DNA from: Linnemannia schmuckeri
Lineage: Eukaryota > Mortierellomycota > Mortierellomycetes > Mortierellales > Mortierellaceae
Length of the DNA stretch: 64,000 nt
Assembly: GCA_029449235.1 (NCBI GenBank)
Contig: JANATG010000006.1
Coordinates: 2,170,001 to 2,234,000 of the forward strand
Direction of reading: 5' to 3'
This document shows positions 33,947 through 45,913 of the stretch, one piece after another. The position numbers and the translations under genes were made by a program. The notes under the pieces were generated by a model. It had not been told where the DNA came from. It did not search any database and saw only the letters and a program-made list of their open reading frames with translations. The number at the start of each line of letters is the position of its first letter. The stretch's first letter is position 1.

Positions 33947-36900
33947 CTAAGCCATGTGGAGGCTTTGGAGAATGACAGTGGTATGGAACTTCTCGCTCTT
34001 GGTCTTCATCTTGGCCTCAAAGGCACGCGAGACCTCGGCACTGATGGGCTGACTATCATCGACGAGGTACTGCCGCAACGATGGGCTGTTCATCGGGATC
34101 GCCTCAATCATCGCTAACAGCGTCTCGACCGATAGCCGGGACTTTTGTCGGATGTGGAGCCGTACCATCTGGAACAGGTCCCAACTCTGGAGAATCCTCT
34201 TCCAATCCTCCTCAAAAATCTGCGAACCCGTCAGGGTAACCTTGGTTAGGATCTGCTTCCGTCGTCCGTCCTCCAGATAGGTTGCCGTCGCGCCATGACC
34301 CGTCGACAGCAAGAGTCTCTCCATCCACGGGTACGAAAGGATACTCTGTGTCCACACTCCCGTCATCGTGAACCCTTGCAGACGGATCATATCAGGCTGC
34401 TCTCCTGGCATAACTTGCGCCTCCAGAGCTGCCAGAATATTAGCCGGATCCTTGGTCGAGACCGACATGTCCGTCAACTTGGTCCGGATCCCCATAATAA
34501 ACTCGGCCCAAACACCTACATTGGCCTTCTCCTCTGCAAAGTCGTCCCGCTTCTTGACAGCGTCGCCCTTCGCAGCAGTCCTTCGAGCGTTGCTACTGCC
34601 GTCATTTCGCGCTAATGTCGTCGCATCATCCAGTAGAATCGCCGCCTTGAAGGTCGAGCCGGTGACCATGACCTGATCAATGTCGCTCCGCAAAATAATC
34701 TTCTTCAAATCATCCAGCACAGCCGCCTCCAGCAGGTGAACATTGTGAATTCCGAGCCATCTCAGCGACAGGGGTCCCTTCTTGGGTCGCGTTGATTTTT
34801 CCAACACAGCGGCGTCGCTCGGCTTGAGGTGTTCAATCGTGAGTCTGTCGATCAGGGGCGCGTACTTTTGGAGCATCGACTGGACCTTGTCTCCGGCATA
34901 GCATGTAATGGCAACTCGCATCTTGGTCGGCTCTTTGGGATTCTTCCAGGCAAACGTCGAATCCGCAGTGTCGATATGATGTTGACGGACTTCAAACAGC
35001 TCGATCAGTGGGTGATTCGCCAACAGCGCCTTGTACGTCTCAAAGATCTGGCTCGGGTCATCCCTCTCGGTATCATGCAGCGTCAGCTCCTTGAGTTTCT
35101 TGTTGACCTTGATCAGCTCCCGGATTTTGGCCCGGTCCTGCTTGAGCGAGAACCAAACAACCACCCTCGTCAGGTTGTGCAGCAAAAGAAGCTGATTGAT
35201 GGCGGCCTCGGAACAATCGCACTCGACGTCATCGATCCACTCCCGCTGCTCGAAAAACTTGAATAGATCGCCGTTGTTGTAGTCGGTGTCTTTGGGGATG
35301 GGCTCAGAGTCGCCCAACTTGTTTTTGAACTTGATCATCGCGTTCACCTGAATGGACTCCTTTGTCAGCTGCAACTCGTTAAAGTAGTGGAATCCCTTGG
35401 CAAGCTTGCGGATCGAGGCGGCGGCAAGGTCGATGTCGGATGCTTGAAGGATGGCTCTGGCCGGTGCACCCTTCTTTTGCTTCATCAGCGTGGCAATCGT
35501 GTCCGAACACAAAGAGTCACAGGAGCTAAGCATGTAGTGGCGCTCGTAATAAGCTGAGTAGTCGGGCTCATCCGCTGGAGGGCGAGGCAGCAACATAAAG
35601 ATCTCAATGCTCGGGTTCCAGATCGCCGCCAGCGTCAGCTGCACATATCCTGATGCAAATCCCACCACAGCCCCCGAGGCGCACCGAGTCTTGCGTCGAA
35701 CGGTAAGATGTAGTGCCGTTGCCGAAAGTCGTCCAATCAACAAGTTCAGCTCGTCCTCGTCCCCAGACGTCAAATCCCAGTCTAACGACACTCGGAGCAC
35801 AATGGTGGATGTCATCCTCTCGGCCAGCTGGAAAAACTCCCTTGCTCTCTGCATGCTAAGGATCTCGGTGATGAACGATCCCTGAGCCATCCTGTACTCG
35901 CTCTTGGTCGATTGCGGCTTCTTTGAGAAATCCGTGGCCCGTTGGACATCTGCTAGATTCGTCATGGCATGCCAATGGGACTGGCAAACCCATCTCACAT
36001 CACCTCTTATAGTCTTGTAAGGAATCAACTCGCTCAACCGTACCCAGCGGTTCTTCTCGACAATCCTCCAGAACTCGACCCGGTGCTCGTGAAGTGGTGA
36101 GGTGACGGGTTTGATTTCTTCTGGACGAACTCCAGCTAAGTGATCCCTCCAGTACCCCTCAGACGATTGGATGCCCTTTGACTCAAAGTACTGAATGGCC
36201 AAGGAGATGCGTCGCTGGGCATCGGGGTGAGTCTGTGGTGGGACTATGAGCTCATCGTTGACATACGCCCCATACTTCAGCGCCTCCAGAAAGGCCATCA
36301 TGGATGTACCCACCAACGGAATGATATCCTCGAGCTGTGCCTGCGTCGTGCTCTCCCCGGTAGCATTGTTGAGGTAATGCTCGCCCTCCTTGATAGTCCA
36401 ATGACCATACCAACGACCTTCAAATCCTGGTATATCGCCGCAATCGCAAAAGTAGTAGAGCTGAAACCTGGTGTCGCTCTGAATCGCCTCGCTGAGGCTT
36501 GGCTCTCCATCTGCTGCTACATTCGGACCAGGATCAGGCAAAATGGGAAGGAAGCAAAAGAAGCGAGGATGACCGCTCTGAGTCCACGAAAAATAGTCCT
36601 TGAGGATAGTCTTCACACGCAGTTCCACAAGATCCTTGATATGCATAGGCTCGACCCTTGGAGTGCGTTTGTAGGGCAGAGTCGAGTTATACGACCCAGC
36701 AATCGCGTTCCATACAGCCTTTTGTCCCACCAGTGCTCCGATCTCGGTTGTAGTGGCTGCGGTGGTGACGGTGGTGACGGTGGTGGTATTGGTGGTCGCA
36801 GCCGGTATCGCGGGTATTTGGTTTGTTAAAGATCCTGCTGCTGAGGTCCTCGGTGATTGCTCCTTATTGTTTGGTACTTGATGTTTGGGCGATGCTGGTT

Positions 36901-37562
36901 GTGGAATAGAGACATTGGAGAGAACTCCACCACTGCTGTGAGATCTTTCCTGTATCTTGACTTTGGGGTGATTTTCGTCCTTGCTGCCGCTGTCGTCCTT
37001 GCTCTTGACTGTGGATTCGCCCGAGGATCTGCCATGCTGTTTTATCACACTGCTGTCTCCATTCGTCAAACCAAAGCGTTCAGCAGAGTGAACAATGCTG
37101 GCAGTGTTGTTAGCATGATGATCTTTGTTGCTATTGTTGCGGGATCTTCCATTGGCGCGTCTTCTTGACACAATGAGTGGGGTGTCCCCAAGGATAACCT
37201 CGAGAACCACTCCTGGATGGCATGGAACTCCAAAAGGCTTGACCCTATTTTTGAACAAGAAAGGAGGATGCGAAAATCATCCATGAGAAGTGTGAACACT
37301 CGCTTCTATTCATCGCCCACTCTCCTTTTATTTTAATAAAAGGTACTTACCGTGAAAGGTTGTCGTCTCTCAGAAAGGGAATAAATTCGTCGTCGTGTTG
37401 GATTCGCGATGCGCGAGGGAAACAGTCGGTGATGTCGGTCCAGATCACGTAAAGTTCGCCCAGGGTGGGATGTCGGACGGCGGGGATGAGAACTTCTCTC
37501 TGCTCGGTCTCTGAGCGAAACGCCTGGAAGACGGTGTCGATGTCGTGATTCGTCTCGACCAT
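33947..37562 (-). CDS. Tandem-family protein, copy 1 (intact, uncharacterised)
   Basis: Two exons (37562-37351 and 37244-33947) give 1,169 residues. I cannot name a function. Exon 1 plus the first 20 residues of exon 2 make an N-terminal module: VFQAFRSE, VLIPAVRHPTLGELYVIW, TDITDCFP, then VKPFGVPCHPGVVLEVI. A Ser/Asn/Thr-rich linker (about 92-270) follows. Next comes a cysteine-bearing region with PRFFCFLPILPD (about 297-308) and FQLYYFCDCGDIPGFEG (about 331-347), then MMAFLEALKYG. The C-terminal 700 residues contain LRR-like helical segments (LKELTLHD, LSLRWLGIHNVHLLE). No signal peptide or membrane segment is seen. Four further copies follow on the same strand. From memory, similar modules occur in large Mortierella proteins. 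Secreted or catalytic roles have no support. Confidence 0.85.
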
Positions 37563-37897
37563 GAGGCTTGGGAAGGTGGAAGTTTCGAAGAAAGAAAGTT
37601 AAATGGAACACATTTACAAAGACTCAAATAAAAATAGTAAGGGTTCTCCTGGGTCACATGATAAGGCAACGTCCAACGCGTCGAAGCGGTCGCGAACGAC
37701 ATTTAATAAAACTGTTGTCCTCGAACGGAAATGTGAGACGTTCTGCCTATCATCAGGCAAAACTTCTCCAAGAGAGCAACCCGACCTCTCTCATTCGAGA
37801 TATGACCTTCAAAAACAGTCAGCCTGGTTATCTGTCCACAATCCGCCGTGACCGCATCCACCAGTTTGAACAACGTCTGCATCTAGATCTCGTTCGT

Positions 37898-40800
37898 CTA
37901 GAAAATGTTGAAAATTTCAAGCTGCGAAAAATCCATGTACTGCAGAATCAGTCTCATTCCTCTGGAAGAATCGCCACATGCGACGCATGGAACGACATGA
38001 TCGTCTCCGTACGCGCAACATTGTTGAGCTAGAGTGCCGACCTTGCTCCTGGGATGACTCCTGGCGTAAGGTCAAAAAGCACCGGAGGCTTAGATTGAAG
38101 GAGCCTCTTGAACCAAAGGTATCCAAACAACGTCGTGTCCCAGTCATGCGTAAATTCGATCGATCTCAGTAGTGGCATGTCCAGCGACTCCTCCATCTGT
38201 GACTCACGAACTTCGACTAATCTACCTTGGCTACCATTATACACAGCCAATGAAGTCATCTTGGACCGAACCGCAAATAGGAAATCAGTCAGTATCGAGT
38301 CGGACTCCGCGAAGGTGCTACTGCTGCCGACACTGGTCTTGTTGACGCTCTTGCTCTTGCCGTTACCCAGCCTCGAACCTTTCCGGGCGCTGCTTCCAGA
38401 ACCGCTAGACCTTTGGGAGACTGAGGGCTTGGGGGTTACGGCCTACTTTGTATCGTTACCTCATCTATGTCTCGCCGGAGGGTGATCGTCTTTAGATCAT
38501 TGAGCACATAATCCTCCATGTTGTCGGTTCATAAGATGCTGAATCGCTTCAGCGCCATCGGTCCCTTCTTTAGGCGCAGAGATTTCTCCAAATCTCCCCT
38601 GTCGTTTCGGGATAGCTGCTGTATTTGGAATCACTCAATTAGCGGTGCGTACCGCTGGAACATGGCCTGGACCTTGTCGTACCCGAGACAGGATATCTCC
38701 GCCCTCATCTTCGCCGAATCGTTCGGGTTGGTCCAGGTAAATAGGGGCGGATGCATACCATCGTGACCTTGATCGACTGTAAACGTCTCCATGCCTGGGT
38801 GATTGCAGAATAGCGATTCAAAGGTCTCGAAGATCTGGCTGGGGTCGTCGTATATCACGTTAACCAACACAAGGGGCCTGAGGCCCTTGTGCATCTTGAT
38901 CAGCTCCCAAATCTTGGCTCGACGAGCCGTCAGCAAGAACATCATCATCAGCTTGGTCAGACATCTCAGTCGTGAAAACTGGTCATCGGAGAAAACGTCA
39001 GAAACGCACTCGATCTCGTCGCACCACTGCCTATTCTCGGATAAAGTTACAGTGTCGCCGCTGTTGTCGCCGATATCCTCGACATCGGACCCTGGCTTCC
39101 CTCCTGCAGATGCAGCAAACGTGATCGTGATGTCCCTGTCGAAACAGTCAGTTGTAAGTTCCAGCTGGGAGAAGCTATGTAGTTCTTGAGCCATCCTGCG
39201 GACTGGTTTGAGCGCCTTAAACGCACGCGTCACTCTCAGTGTCGCCTGCATGCTCTCGTAATCTCCTGTCCGTCTTGATATTAATGCAATCATGCGGGAT
39301 GCTGTGGACTTGAAGGAGTCGACATTGCTTGCCCGCTCGTCGACGACGCAGTTATTGTAGTCATTTTCGGGAGAAGATAGCTGTAAAACAAACGCCTCGT
39401 TTTAGGGTTTTGTAGTGCTGCGGTTATTAACAAGGCAAAACTGTCCAGTCCCGCATCAGGCCGATCCTGAATCGTGTCACTCGGAACAGTGGTATCAACG
39501 GCCGCCGCTGAAAGTCGACCAATTGCCTCTGCAAACACTCGCTCATTGTCTGGTGTCAACGCCCACTGCAGAGATAATCGAAGGATAGAAATCATCGGCA
39601 GTATCTCACTCAAACGGAGAAAAACATCGCGTGCTCTCTGCAAACTCGTCACCGAAAAACTAAACGCTCCTTCCTCGAACCTAACCTTGGTGGCTTTCGA
39701 CATTTCGTCAGCTACGAACTCGCCAACCAAACTTCTTCGCTCATCCCTCAGAGTGGGGAATCAATGATCCATGCGAATCCACCAGACATCGCTCTCTGCA
39801 ATCCTATGTGCCATCATCTAACGCCCCATCCAAGCCTCCCTTCTGGCGATCTTCTAAAACTCCCGTACTTGATCCAGAGAGGAGGTGGTGAGGGGCTCAA
39901 TAAGTCAGAGGATGAACCGGCAGACATATTGCGGACGTACTTCTCACAAGACTGGATACCATTCACCTCAAAGAACTGGATGGCCAGAGAAAGGTGACGT
40001 TGTATATCGGGATCCACCTCCGATGAGACCTTGACGACATCACCGAGAACTATTCCGTACTTAATCATCTCCAGCGCGGCCATGATGAACTCGCCGAAAA
40101 GCGGAAAAATACTCGCCAGCCGTACCTGTGCCACGCCTTTAAGGCTGTTGCCGTAGACTCCATGGGATGAACAATGATCCTGACTGCCGGCGATGTCGCT
40201 GCAGTCGCAGTGGTAGCATAGTTTAAACTTTGTGCTGTTGTCTAAATTGTCGTCGGTGTCCCTTGGTTCTATCGCTGCTGTAATGGCTGTCGTCAAGAAG
40301 GGGAGGAAACAGAAGTACCTTGGGTAACTATTCCACCACGAATACCGGAGGTTGAGAATGTCCTTGACACGGTTGGCGACCAATTCAGAGACTCGTAGAT
40401 GACTTTCTTGGTCGACAATCGTAGTTGGCAGTTCTTGTGTTTTTAACGTGGAAATCGTGGATGGTCCTGGGACGTCGTTCTTGTCTGACGGTGCTGGCAG
40501 TGGATGTGATGGCTCAGGATCCCTTCGGGTGGACGTTAGTTGCTGAATAGTCGCTAGGTGGTCTCCTAATTGCGTTGACTCCACCTCTGCCTCCACTTCT
40601 CCTGCCACAGCCTCTATATTCGTCTCAGTCTTTTGTTGTTCTTCAACCTTCGCCTCGATTTTAGTTACTACTAGAGCCTCCGCCTCGGTCTCAGTCGCTC
40701 CTACGAGGTCGCCACTTCCAGCGATATCCAGACACTCGTCGACCGCTGTCACCAATCTACCCGCAATGCTGCTCTCTTGTGCCGATGCTTCAAAATAGGG

Positions 40801-41238
40801 TTCGTCCACAATGTGATCACGACCAATTAAATTGTTTCCACCAAGAATGCTATCTCCACCAATGGACAGCTCATCACCTGCGCAAGGATGAGGCGCGGTG
40901 ACATTAACTTCTTTCCGATCCAAGGCCCCATCATCTCCAGCTATGTCGTCTACATGCCCTCCAACAGCAACAGTGTCCGCGGCTCCGGTACTAGCTGCCT
41001 CCTGAATGACGCCGTTGTTCCTGTGTTTGTTGGTTTTCCTGAAAGTTCGTTCTCCATAGATGATATCCAGCACGATCTTGGAGTGATATCTGATCCCATG
41101 CAGTTTGGCCCTATTGTTTCAACACAAAAAAAAGCAAATGTAGAGGCCTGTGCTAGCCGCTTGGTTACCAGTATGATATAAACATTGATCTGATCATACA
41201 TGCTATCGAAGCGTAGGAAGAAAACCCAAAATTAGAAC

Positions 41239-41273
<35 letters not shown>

Positions 41274-41497
41274 AAAAAAAGTGCCTATACAGACGAGCAT
41301 CCCTTAGCTTGGGCACGCAAATATCTTTGAACTGGCTGCGCGTTGCTTTGAGGAAACAGTTGGTGATGTCGGACCAGAGAACATAAAGTTCTTCCAGAGT
41401 CGGATGTATGACAACGGATGTTTGAACGGATTCCCTTTTAGTCTGGAACGCGAAAGGATTGAAAGAAGGTGTCAGAGGTGAGTTGATCGTCGACCAT
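37898..41497 (-). pseudogene. Tandem-family copy 2, broken
   Basis: The copy starts at an ATG (41497; MVDDQLTSDTFFQSFRVPD) that meets a TAA after 19 codons, and a shifted frame then carries VVIHPTLEELYVLWSDITN. Its first intron contains a 31-nt poly(A) tract at 41240-41270, and the expected GT donor reads GC. Exon 2 pieces keep the family order: LDIIYGERTF, a long acidic linker, YPRYFCFLPFL and KLCYHCDCSDIAGS (39814-41073), then RARDVFLRLSEILPM (39290-39730), DDPSQIFETFESLFCNHP (38631-39293), and a C-terminal YMDFSQL remnant that stops at 37898. Several stops and frameshifts separate the pieces. About 335 bp separate it from the copy 1 start. Confidence 0.85.
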
Positions 41498-41743
41498 AGA
41501 AGCGTGTGCAGATCAGGAAAGATGCTTAATTGTAAAAAAAAATTCGTTCATGAAGTGGTCCAGCCACGTGTTGGGCGAATGTTTCAAAACGCGTTTAGTC
41601 AATCCTTGGGGATTGAACGCACATCGATTTGTTCCACAGGCTGAAAGACATGGCCGTCAACTGAATACACATATATGCGTTGACACTAGCTCATGACCGA
41701 TTAAAAATCGTATTTTGTTTTAATGATGACCATAAGGGAGTGG

Positions 41744-44700
41744 CTATTCGACCGATACGATGTAGGTTCTTTGATTGAGAAAAGGTCGACGTGTAAAGAA
41801 ACCATAAATGTCGACTTCTACGTTTCCATCAACATTTTTTGACCAAAGCTTCTCCTCCATGATCACCCTTGTTTCATCTTCCTTTGACCTCCAACCACGC
41901 TTCACGATGAAACTTCGTAGCACCACCCCGCATTCCAGGAAAGCATCCGCAATGGAGAGCAGCGTCTCCTGCGAAAGCGCTCCGCTTTGGTGAACCTCAA
42001 ACTCGACCATCGGTAAAAAATCCAGATAGCCGAGAAGTCACACCCACTCCTCATCATGAAAACTAGTCTCCGCTAGATAGAGTTTGGTGATTATTTGCGG
42101 ACCTCTGAGGCGGTATGTTGGAATGTTCGTTGTCGTTTCCTTGACCCCGCCATTGCTAATCGTGTCTGAGACTGCTGTTGACGCTGGTGCTGATGTCGGT
42201 TTGAGCACTCTCTCGGATGACACTCTCCGCAAGGCCATCTCCTGCTTCGATCGAAGGAGCGCCTCAAGACAACTCCTGAAAAAAGGCTTATATTCGAGTC
42301 CATCACGCTCTTGAACTTCAGCGATTGCAGCCATGGCATGTCCAGGGTCCCTTGCGTCCGTGATCCTATTGCCTTGAGAACTCTGTTACGAGGGTCATTC
42401 TTCACGACCACCTCCGTCACCTTGGACCGAACGGCAACCAGGAAATCTGCCCATATCTCCGCTGCTGTAGTCTCGTAGTCTTGATGCACCATGCCGCCAT
42501 TGCCATCGGAAACAGGGTAGCTTAGTTGGTTCTTCAGTCCCAAACGATCATCGTCTGGATATAATCGCTCTTCGACAACGATCTCCTCGATGTTTCGTTG
42601 AAGGATAATGCTTTGAAGGCTCTCCCGTACCGAAAGCTCTAACAGAGAGATGTCGATGATGGAGATGCGCTTGAGAGCCAAAGGCCCCTTCTTGGATCGT
42701 ATCGACTTTTCCAGGGCAGTCGCCTCGTCTGGCTGCAGATTCGTGACTTAGAGACGCTCGATCGACGGAGTGTAACGTTGGAACATCGAATGAATGCTGT
42801 CTTCTCCATAGCAGGAAATCTCCAGCCGTATCTTGGCCGGATCTCGCAAGTTTTTCCAAACGAAAACTGAGCCTGTCGTGAGTGTAGAATCGTCAATGTC
42901 GTCACTGTCGTGCTGCTTGGTGAGCTTGAGCGACTCAATCCTTGGATGCTTGAGTATGAAAGCCTTGAAGGACCCATAAATATGGCTCGGGTCCTTGTCA
43001 AGAAATCATCCAGCTCAAGGGACTTGAGACCTCGGTTTCGTTTGATCAGATCCTCCACCTTGATCCCATCCTTCTCCTTTATCTCTTTTTCCACAACTGA
43101 AAAAGGAGAAAACCCAGTCCTCACATTGGTCAAACATCCCAGTTGCGAAATCGCGGTATTGAGGCTAATCAACGGCCAACAACTAAATTCATCACACCAC
43201 TGCCGCCTCACAAAGAATGAGAGTAGGTCACCACTGGCAAAGTCCGCATCCTCAATGTCGCATCCTGGCGTCCCTGCCCCTGACTCCGCAAGGGTGATTG
43301 TGACCTCATCGAAACTATGTGTTGTAAAGTGCAACTTGGAACATTGATGAAGCCCTCCTACTGCATGACGAACAGACGTGATCGCACGGCTTACACTGCG
43401 TGCTCTCAAACTTGCTGTTATTCTGCCGCCTCTCATTCTTCGGACTAGTACTTGCCCTGGTTCCTTCACTACGAAAGAGTCTGTAGAGCTGTATTGATAG
43501 CGTTCGTACTCGGGATGAATTCGCGATTGGAATCGAGCGGGCGCTTGAATATAACGAATTTATCGACCTTGGAGTTCCGCAGTGCCGCAACAATCAGGAG
43601 TTCGAATCCGTCTGCCCATCCTGAGACTGCACCCCTCTGGGTTCCGGTACCGATTGGGACAGTGAGCTGAACGACCGTCACTGAGAGCCTCCTGATCGCG
43701 TTAGCAACCTCTTGTTCATCGTCTGGTGACAATTTCCAATCCAGAAAAATCTTATATACACATGTTGTCGAAATCTGGGATGCCATCCGGGAGAACTCGC
43801 GCGTTCGCGGCATGTTTTTGATTCTCGAGGTGAAAACCCACGGCGTAGCTCGAAACTGAAGATGGATCCGCTGAGAACCTCCCTGCCTCCTCCAAGGTGC
43901 TCTGCGGTAGTAAAGAGAGTAAGTGGTCCCTGCACACTCTCCTATCATAACCCTCAGAGGTCCTGCAGGGATAACGTTGTGGCTCCTTTCTGTCGAAAGT
44001 CCAGGTCTGGAATCTGTTGCATGAATGCCAGTCCAGAGTGGCAATGGGTGGTAGTCCGTCCAGCATCGAATTATACATGGCCGTGTTGAGGTCTGCAGAG
44101 ACATTCTCCAGGTACCGCTCGCATGAAAGGACGCCTCTTGACTCGAGATATGAAATCGCCAGAGAAAGACGCTTCTGAAGGTCGGGACTGGTTTGAGTAG
44201 GGATCTTGGTAACACCGTCCGCGCACACGCCGTATTTGAGCATCTCCAAGACCCCCATCATATACTCGCCAGCTATAGGTATGACCTCTCCTAGATCCGA
44301 AGGGCTATAGCTCGTTTCAAAGGCTGGAGTAGGAAAGAGCTCGTCATCCTTGATCCAGTGAGGATACCAGGCACCGTCAAATCCGAGGATACCGCCACAG
44401 TCGCAAAGATTATACAGTTGAAAATTGGTGTTGGCCCGAAGTTGCGGCTCGCTGATAGTTGCAATGGTTGGTTTTGTCGATTCGATAGTTGCAGTAAATT
44501 CGTCGTATCTTTCATGACGGGGAGGAGGAAAAGAACCTCGAGCGAGCAAAATGACTGCGAAAATACTGCTTCTTGAGAATCTCCTTGGCGCGGTGTTTGA
44601 CAAGCTCCACAAGCATCAGAGCCTTCTCCTGCACCATGGGACCGACCGGTTCCGCGAGTGCGATGGGTTGTGCTGTGAGTCTGCAACAAGACCTGAAGAG

Positions 44701-45575
44701 ATTTCCTGACTGGGTGGCGACCCTACAACATCATCATCCTCACCATCCTCCTTTCCTCTCTGCTCGTGCTCCTCCCTCTCCATTTCCATCACTCTTGCCG
44801 CTATTTCCGCCCATTCCTCTTCGCTCAAATCATTTATGTCCCTCGTATCCATCGCCTCCTCCTGTCCTGTCCTCAGGTCCTTCTCCTCCTGAGTAAAAGG
44901 TAGGTCAAAAACGGAAGTGGCGACTATTTGTCTGATATCCTTGGGAGTTGCGCTCTCAAATTCAGTCGTCTCAACTTTCTGCTGCTGCTGCGTTTGCATC
45001 TCGACTCGTATCAGTCGTTCACCCTCCTCGCTACTGCCATCGTCATTGTCGTCATTTTCATTGCGATCGTCCGTGTCCGCATCCTGGTCAACCGTCTCTC
45101 TAACAGCGACCTGTTCATCCTCAACCCTACGCCTCCCATTCGTTTTGCTGCTGGAAATGGTTGATGACTGCCTTCTGTAGATGACTTCCAGCACCATCCC
45201 AGGGTGGTATCTAACTCCATGTGGCTTAACCCTGTCATATTTTCAACAACCAAAATAATTAGAGTTTTGCTGCGCGCCGCCCGTTTGACGGACATGTTGG
45301 TGGCAAACGCGAAATAGAGTAAAAAGTGTAAAAATGAAAACACAAACATGTTTATACCTGTAGAGTCGCTCGTTCCTGAGCATGGGTACAAATATGTTAC
45401 CATACTGGATTCTGGTGACTCCGGGGAAACAGTCGGTGATGTCTGTCCAGAGGACATAGAGTTGATTCAGGGTCGGATGCCAGACGACTGGAATCAGAAT
45501 GTGTCCTTGTTCGCCTGGAGCACAGAATGCCTGGAAGTGGGTGTCTGCCTCAGCGTCAAAGTCGGTGTTGGTCAT
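41744..45575 (-). pseudogene. Tandem-family copy 3, broken
   Basis: Exon 1 (45575-45358) is open and well kept: HFQAFCAPGEQGHILIPVVW, LYVLWTDITDCFPGVTRIQY. It splices to VKPHGVRYHPGMVLEVIY at 45231. An acidic Glu/Asp-rich linker then runs into the first of at least five frameshifts (near 44690). Remaining pieces in family order are FQLYNLCDCGGILGFDG (43752-44612), SRIKNMPRTREFSRMA (43469-44215), CDIEDADFASGDLLSFF (42639-43469), LKRISIIDISLLELSV (42091-42681), and MVEFEVHQSGALSQETLLSI at the 3' end (41744-42010). The product cannot be made at full length. Exon 1 alone could still encode a short module of about 72 residues. Confidence 0.85.
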
Positions 45576-45913
45576 GGAGTACGTATTCAAGTGGAGTCGG
45601 AGGGTATGGTTTGAAGGAAAAGAATTGTTAATAAAAAAGTTGAGGTGGTGACATGATGCCCTGTGCATTGGACTTGTCACGTGTAGGATGACTGGGAAAA
45701 CGTAGGAGTTCTTGTATGCAGTTAATGCCCACACCAGCCCTGTGCCTTCCAAACTAAGAGACGACACCGTTCAAAGTCCTCAAATTACGACCAAGATTAT
45801 GCATATCCAACAGCAAATTAATTTGATCCGCACGCGGTGGCCCAGAAGCCGAAAAAAGAAAATAGCCTGTACTATCAACTTTATTTGTTGGTCGGTGCTG
45901 TAATGGCAAGAAG

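Noticed and set aside
44573..45164. Plus-strand frames rich in Ser, Leu and Pro opposite the tandem-family linkers
   Set aside because: They are shadows of the acidic linker codons (GAG/GAA read in reverse as CTC/TTC); the same happens opposite copy 4 at 48.7-49.4 kb.
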